Positions 5,571-8,226 of a stretch of 8,226 bases of DNA are shown here, piece by piece. Source of the stretch: Holosporaceae bacterium (GTDB lineage: Bacteria; Pseudomonadota; Alphaproteobacteria; UBA3830); NCBI GenBank assembly GCA_031276835.1, contig JAISMI010000012.1:1-8226 (forward strand), in the 5' to 3' direction. The first letter of the stretch is position 1; every line of letters starts with the position of its first letter. The notes under the pieces are model-generated. The model ran no database searches. It was not told where the DNA came from and saw nothing but the letters and a program-made list of their open reading frames with translations. The position numbers were made by a program, and so were the translations under genes.

Positions 5571-6341
5571 TTAGATTTTAGCAGCCGCCGATATGAGATC
5601 CACGTTGCTCATAATTACAATTTCTCCATAGTCGCTTATGGGGGTTCCATTTTTATCTGCAACGACTCCGCCGGCTTCTCGTATTAGTAATATTCCGGCT
5701 GCGACGTCCCATCTGTTTGGGTTGGCGATGGAATACAAAACGTCAATGCGTCCCGCGGCCAGATAGGCCATGTTTAGAGTTGTCGACCCAGTTCTTCTGA
5801 TTTTCAAATGCGTTATTCCCCTTGTCGGAGAAACGCCATCTTCGAGCATTCCAAAAGAAATTAGCGCATCCGCGAGCGATCGCCTTTTGGAAACGCGTAT
5901 TTTTTTGTCGTTCAAGTAGGCGCCGCATCCTTTTTCAGCCCAAAACATTTCATTTCTTAGCGGATCGTAGGTTACGGCGGCTACGACTTCCTTATTTTTC
6001 TCTAGAGCTATGGAGACGGCCCAGTGCGGAAACCCGTGCATATAATTAACCGTGCCGTCCAAAGGATCCACTATCCATCGATAAAGAGAATCTTCCCCTA
6101 CAATTTCGTCCGACTCCTCGGATAAAAATGAATATCCTGGCCTGGCATGAAGCAATTCTTCTTTTATGATTTTATCGGCCTTCAGATCTGCATTAGTTAC
6201 AAAATCCATATTATTTTTTACGGAAACCTGCAAATTTTCTAGTTCGGAGAAGTCGCGCAATAGCCCTTTGGACGCCTTAATTGCCGCTTTGGTCATGACG
6301 CTCATCACAGAGGACTGATTGGGTAACTTCACACTAATCAT
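5571..6341 (-). CDS. suhB: SuhB-like inositol-monophosphatase family protein
   Basis: Mg-dependent phosphatase of the IMPase superfamily, 256 residues. Metal-binding and family motifs are complete: LSEES (73-77) with the acidic pair, DPLDGTVNYMHGFPHWAVSIAL (first ligands Asp92 and Asp95) and RWDVAAGILLIREAGG (Asp212). In E. coli SuhB hydrolyses inositol-1-phosphate in vitro, but its main cell role is as an RNA polymerase-associated factor in rRNA antitermination. The N-terminal part (VMTKAAIKASKGLLRDFSELENLQVS) resembles the alphaproteobacterial group. The ATG at 6341 has a weak AGG 4 bases upstream; internal Met13 and Met16 lack better sites, so I kept the first. It follows rpsI after 33 bases on the same strand and is probably cotranscribed. 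A different substrate, for example histidinol phosphate or fructose bisphosphate, cannot be excluded from sequence alone. Confidence 0.87.
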   Translation of the reverse strand: MISVKLPNQSSVMSVMTKAAIKASKGLLRDFSELENLQVSVKNNMDFVTNADLKADKIIKEELLHARPGYSFLSEESDEIVGEDSLYRWIVDPLDGTVNYMHGFPHWAVSIALEKNKEVVAAVTYDPLRNEMFWAEKGCGAYLNDKKIRVSKRRSLADALISFGMLEDGVSPTRGITHLKIRRTGSTTLNMAYLAAGRIDVLYSIANPNRWDVAAGILLIREAGGVVADKNGTPISDYGEIVIMSNVDLISAAAKI

Positions 6342-6374
6342 TTGGCCTACTAAAATACGCCGACGCCATAAAAA

Positions 6375-6815
6375 TTATCTCTTCGAGAACTGGAAGCTAC
6401 GTCTTGCCTTCATAAGTCCATATTTCTTTCTTTCGACGGCGCGGCTGTCTCTGGTGAGCAATCCGGCCGATTTCAAAACCGAACGAAGATCCGGCTCGTA
6501 ATCTACCAAAGCTTTACTGATGCCATGACGCACTGCACCCGCTTGTCCGGATAATCCGCCGCCACATACGGTACAGAACACGTCATATCGTCCAATTCTA
6601 TTGGCAACGGAAAAAGGCTGCAAAACTAACGCTTGTAGAACAGATCTCATGAAGTAATCAAAGGCTTTCCGCCCGTTTATAACAATATTGCCGTTTCCTG
6701 GCTTTACCCAGACGCGGGCAACTGATTCTTTACGACGTCCGGTGCCGTAAGTCCTGCCGCCGGCGTCGATTTTGGATTCCACCTTTTTTTCGCTTGTCTC
6801 TGGCGGTATCTGCAT
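6375..6815 (-). CDS. rpsI: Small-subunit ribosomal protein S9
   Basis: Ribosomal protein uS9 of the 30S head, whose C-terminal tail reaches the P-site tRNA. The 146 residues contain [20 protein letters not shown] (23-42), [13 protein letters not shown], the [20 protein letters not shown] core and the invariant C-terminus ending in FQFSKR, whose Lys-Arg end contacts tRNA. A 22-residue lead before the conserved core, including KIDAGGR, is typical of alphaproteobacterial S9 and longer than in E. coli. The cysteine in [10 protein letters not shown] replaces the more usual alanine or valine. The ATG lies one base after the rplM stop codon, and GGAG at 6824-6821, inside the end of rplM, is 5 bases upstream: a classic coupled rplM-rpsI pair. 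Confidence 0.97.
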   Translation of the reverse strand: MQIPPETSEKKVESKIDAGGRTYGTGRRKESVARVWVKPGNGNIVINGRKAFDYFMRSVLQALVLQPFSVANRIGRYDVFCTVCGGGLSGQAGAVRHGISKALVDYEPDLRSVLKSAGLLTRDSRAVERKKYGLMKARRSFQFSKR

Positions 6816-6816
6816 A

Positions 6817-7281
6817 CTAACTCCTTTTTACATTCTTTGCATTCATGGCGGACAAGTCTAAAATTTTTGGCTTCTGTCCCGAATGCGGATGACTTTCTCC
6901 ACTATAGACCTTGAGATTTCTCATCATTTGACGTCCCAACGGACCTTTTGGAAGCATACGTTCAACGGCTTTGCAAACGACCCTTTCTGGAAATTTACTG
7001 GCAAGACGTTCCCTCATAGTTCTTTGCTTAATTCCTCCAGGATATCCGGTATGCCAATAAAAAACATGGTCTTCTAATTTATTGCCCGTTATATGTATTT
7101 TTTCGGCATTGATCACAACCACATAGTCTCCGCAATCCATGCTTGGAGTAAACTCCGGCTTATGTTTTCCGCGCAGATAGGCGGCCACGACGGCTGATAG
7201 TCGCCCCAATATCAAGTCCTTGGCGTCGATGACAAACCAATTTTTTTTGATCTGATCAGCCTTAAGGGAAAAAGTTCTCAT
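6817..7281 (-). CDS. rplM: Large-subunit ribosomal protein L13
   Basis: Ribosomal protein uL13, an early 50S assembly protein. The 154-residue sequence includes [15 protein letters not shown] (15-29), [20 protein letters not shown] (36-55), [12 protein letters not shown] (77-88) and the basic block [21 protein letters not shown] (106-126), all diagnostic for L13. The length and the KADQIKKNW start suit alphaproteobacterial members. AAGGA at 7297-7293 lies 11 bases before the ATG, a somewhat long spacer. A candidate promoter sits in the 63-base gap after nusG, so rplM-rpsI-suhB may be transcribed both from there and by read-through from secE-nusG. rpsI follows with coupled spacing. Confidence 0.97.
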   Translation of the reverse strand: MRTFSLKADQIKKNWFVIDAKDLILGRLSAVVAAYLRGKHKPEFTPSMDCGDYVVVINAEKIHITGNKLEDHVFYWHTGYPGGIKQRTMRERLASKFPERVVCKAVERMLPKGPLGRQMMRNLKVYSGESHPHSGQKPKILDLSAMNAKNVKRS

Positions 7282-7309
7282 CTCAATGTAGTTCCTTATT
7301 TTTTATGCA

Positions 7310-7338
7310 CTTATAGCAGCTATATTAAAACTCTTCAA
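7310..7338 (-). promoter_or_regulatory. Candidate promoter for rplM-rpsI-suhB
   Basis: Read on the minus strand, TTGAAG (7338-7333) is followed after exactly 17 bases by TATAAG (7315-7310), matching the sigma-70 consensus at 4 of 6 and 5 of 6 positions. The predicted start, about 7303, leaves a leader of roughly 22 bases that contains the rplM ribosome binding site. It lies wholly in the nusG-rplM gap and no terminator is visible there. Confidence 0.55.
7312..7324. repeat. 13-base odd palindrome over the -10 element of the rplM promoter
   Basis: TATAGC-A-GCTATA at 7312-7324 is a perfect inverted repeat of two 6-base arms around one central base. It covers part of the spacer and four bases of the candidate -10 element. 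The one-base centre rules out an RNA hairpin of full length, so a protein-binding site is the more natural reading if it is functional. Chance origin is not excluded. Confidence 0.35.
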
Positions 7339-7344
7339 GCCATA

Positions 7345-7872
7345 TCAGACAATTTTCTCAATCTGCAAAAAACTCAGATCCACGTTTGTGGGTCTTCCAA
7401 AAATGGAAACGGCTACTTTTATTCGCTCCTTTTCGTAATCCACCTCTTCTATGACTCCCTGGAACGAAGCAAACGGACCGTCGCAGACGGTTACGGCGTC
7501 TCCAATTTCATAACTTACGGCATTGCGAGAATTGCTAGCGCTGTCCTCAACTTTTTTGATGATTCTAGTAACTTCCGACGCGGAAATAGGCAGCGGTTTC
7601 CCTCTGGCGCCCAAAAATCCGGATACTTTTGGAATCGAGCGAACTAAATGCCAGGTTTCATCCGTAAGAATCATCTGTACGAGAATATATCCAGGAAAAA
7701 ACTTTTTTGCGGTTTTTACCTTCTCGCCTTTTTTAATTTCGACCACTTCCTCCGTCGGAATCAATATTTCTCCGAACATAGAAGTCAGATCGTTTCTTTT
7801 GGCCTGATCGTATATGGACTCGAGTACTCTTTGCTCGAACCCTGAATATACGTTAACCACATACCATTTCAC
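7345..7872 (-). CDS. nusG: Transcription elongation/antitermination factor NusG
   Basis: Universal elongation factor that binds RNA polymerase through its NGN domain and contacts Rho or ribosomal protein S10 through its KOW domain. With the GTG start at 7872 the protein has 175 residues. The NGN domain (about 1-105) contains KWYVVNVYSGFEQRVLESI (2-20), ILIPTEEVVEIKKGEK (36-51) and KKFFPGYILVQM (56-67). The KOW domain (about 119-175) contains GDAVTVCDGPFASFQGVIEEV and IFGRPTNVDLSFLQIEKI. I chose GTG 7872 over an earlier GTG at 7890 because TAGGAG ends 7 bases before it, the family usually begins close to K/R-W-Y-V-V, and the earlier GTG has no ribosome binding site and would overlap secE. The gene normally precedes rplK, but here rplM follows. 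Confidence 0.95.
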   Translation of the reverse strand: MKWYVVNVYSGFEQRVLESIYDQAKRNDLTSMFGEILIPTEEVVEIKKGEKVKTAKKFFPGYILVQMILTDETWHLVRSIPKVSGFLGARGKPLPISASEVTRIIKKVEDSASNSRNAVSYEIGDAVTVCDGPFASFQGVIEEVDYEKERIKVAVSIFGRPTNVDLSFLQIEKIV

Positions 7873-7879
7873 AGCTAAG

Positions 7880-7885
7880 CTCCTA
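7880..7885 (-). promoter_or_regulatory. Ribosome binding site deciding the nusG start
   Basis: Read on the minus strand, TAGGAG contains the secE stop codon TAG (7885-7883) and ends 7 bases before GTG at 7872. This arrangement couples secE termination to nusG initiation and argues against starting nusG at the upstream GTG (7890), which would place this site inside the coding region. Confidence 0.75.
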
Positions 7886-8068
7886 AACACCTAAAATTTT
7901 ACGCAAGCAAAAGTATATCACGCTATCGGATATAAAAAAGTACGCCATGGCGCAAACCACCATTAAAATAACGGCGGCTGTCATGCCAAAAGTTTCCTTC
8001 TGGGTAGGCCAAGCGACCCTGTGAAGCTCCCGTTTTACTTGACTCATGAATTCTGCCGGACTAATCAT
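7883..8068 (-). CDS. secE: Preprotein translocase subunit SecE
   Basis: Single-helix subunit that clamps SecY in the SecYEG translocon. The 61-residue protein has the short form usual outside the gammaproteobacteria: an amphipathic N-terminal segment, QVKRELHRVAWPTQKETFG (10-28) with the conserved V-x-WPT-x-x-E hallmark, then one membrane helix at about 29-52. The ATG at 8068 follows AAGAGG (8078-8073) after 4 bases. A second Met (residue 8) has no ribosome binding site. tRNA-Trp lies 19 bases upstream and nusG begins 10 bases after the stop codon; tRNA-Trp, secE, nusG is a widely conserved bacterial order. Confidence 0.95.
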   Translation of the reverse strand: MISPAEFMSQVKRELHRVAWPTQKETFGMTAAVILMVVCAMAYFFISDSVIYFCLRKILGV

Positions 8069-8087
8069 AAAACCTCTTCAAATTAAC

Positions 8088-8165
8088 TGGCAGGGGTGAA
8101 GGGAATCGAACCCCTAACCTGCGGTTTTGGAGACCGCCACTCTAACCTAATTGAGCTACACCCCT
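8088..8165 (-). tRNA. tRNA-Trp (anticodon CCA)
   Basis: On the minus strand the acceptor stem AGGGGTG (8165-8159) pairs with CACCCCT (8098-8092). The anticodon stem GCGGT/ACCGC closes the loop CTCCAAA, giving anticodon CCA at 8130-8128, which reads UGG. The T arm is AGGGG/CCCTT around TTCGATT. The discriminator is G at 8091 and CCA is encoded at 8090-8088. The D loop is ten bases (AATTAGGTTA). The gene lies just upstream of secE, its usual bacterial neighbour, and they are probably transcribed together because no terminator fits in the 19-base gap. Confidence 0.96.
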
Positions 8166-8179
8166 AAAATTCCCAACAA

Positions 8180-8207
8180 TGGATAGCAAAACTAACATAA
8201 CATTCAA
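8180..8207 (-). promoter_or_regulatory. Weak candidate promoter for tRNA-Trp-secE-nusG
   Basis: Read on the minus strand, TTGAAT (8207-8202) and TATCCA (8185-8180) are separated by 16 bases; matches to consensus are 4 of 6 and 3 of 6. The predicted start falls a few bases before the tRNA at 8165. The region 8166-8226 is AT-rich and non-coding as far as I can see, and the true promoter may lie beyond the window. Confidence 0.25.
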
Positions 8208-8226
8208 AAAAATTCAATTTATGTAT

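Noticed and set aside
5822..6049. A plus-strand open frame of 75 codons inside the suhB-like gene.
   Set aside because: It is a shadow in an alternative frame: Arg-rich, with no ribosome binding site, and it covers the conserved IMPase core on the other strand.
7523..7845. Two plus-strand open frames of 94 and 65 codons opposite nusG.
   Set aside because: They are antisense to conserved NusG coding sequence, with no start context or family resemblance.

Overview
The window looks like chromosome from a moderately AT-rich alphaproteobacterium. The evidence is family-level: RpsI carries the alphaproteobacterial-type N-terminal extension (…[15 protein letters not shown]) and ends in FQFSKR, RplM has the HTGYPGGIK and [11 protein letters not shown] blocks, SecE is very short, and the inositol-monophosphatase protein resembles the alphaproteobacterial SuhB-like group. 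I cannot name a genus. The presence of lipid A modification genes implies a Gram-negative cell with lipid A. Coding density is very high, and no gene-free stretch exceeds about 140 bases.

Layout. The first 146 bases are the 5' end of an unidentified gene on the minus strand, leaving the window at base 1. A 141-base divergent intergenic region (147-287) holds candidate promoters in both directions. On the plus strand follow tRNA-Gly(CCC) and, only 17 bases after its CCA end, a tight five-gene operon (379-5563) recognisable as a 4-amino-4-deoxy-L-arabinose (Ara4N) lipid A modification set: arnT, a small SMR-type membrane protein like ArnE/ArnF, arnB, arnC and a stand-alone ArnA decarboxylase domain. 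Genes overlap by 4 and 14 bases or are separated by 14 and 2 bases. On the minus strand, converging on it with a 7-base gap, is a housekeeping block read in the order tRNA-Trp, secE, nusG, rplM, rpsI, suhB-like (8165 down to 5571).

How it works together. The ArnA-type decarboxylase oxidises and decarboxylates UDP-glucuronate to the UDP-4-keto-pentose, ArnB transaminates it, ArnC attaches the sugar to undecaprenyl phosphate, the SMR-like protein would flip the lipid-linked sugar and ArnT would transfer it to lipid A, lowering negative charge and giving resistance to cationic peptides. The notable gap is that the ArnA formyltransferase half and the ArnD deformylase are both absent from the operon, as is a second flippase subunit. 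The housekeeping block is also unusual: nusG is followed by rplM-rpsI-suhB rather than the common rplK-rplA-rplJ-rplL-rpoB. The nusG-rplM gap contains a good candidate promoter overlapped by a perfect palindrome.

The most interesting points are the streamlined arn operon lacking the formylation/deformylation steps, the tRNA genes serving as apparent leaders of protein operons, the rearranged nusG neighbourhood and two short perfect palindromes sitting on candidate promoters. I found no CRISPR array, insertion sequence, phage gene or obviously new multi-gene system.
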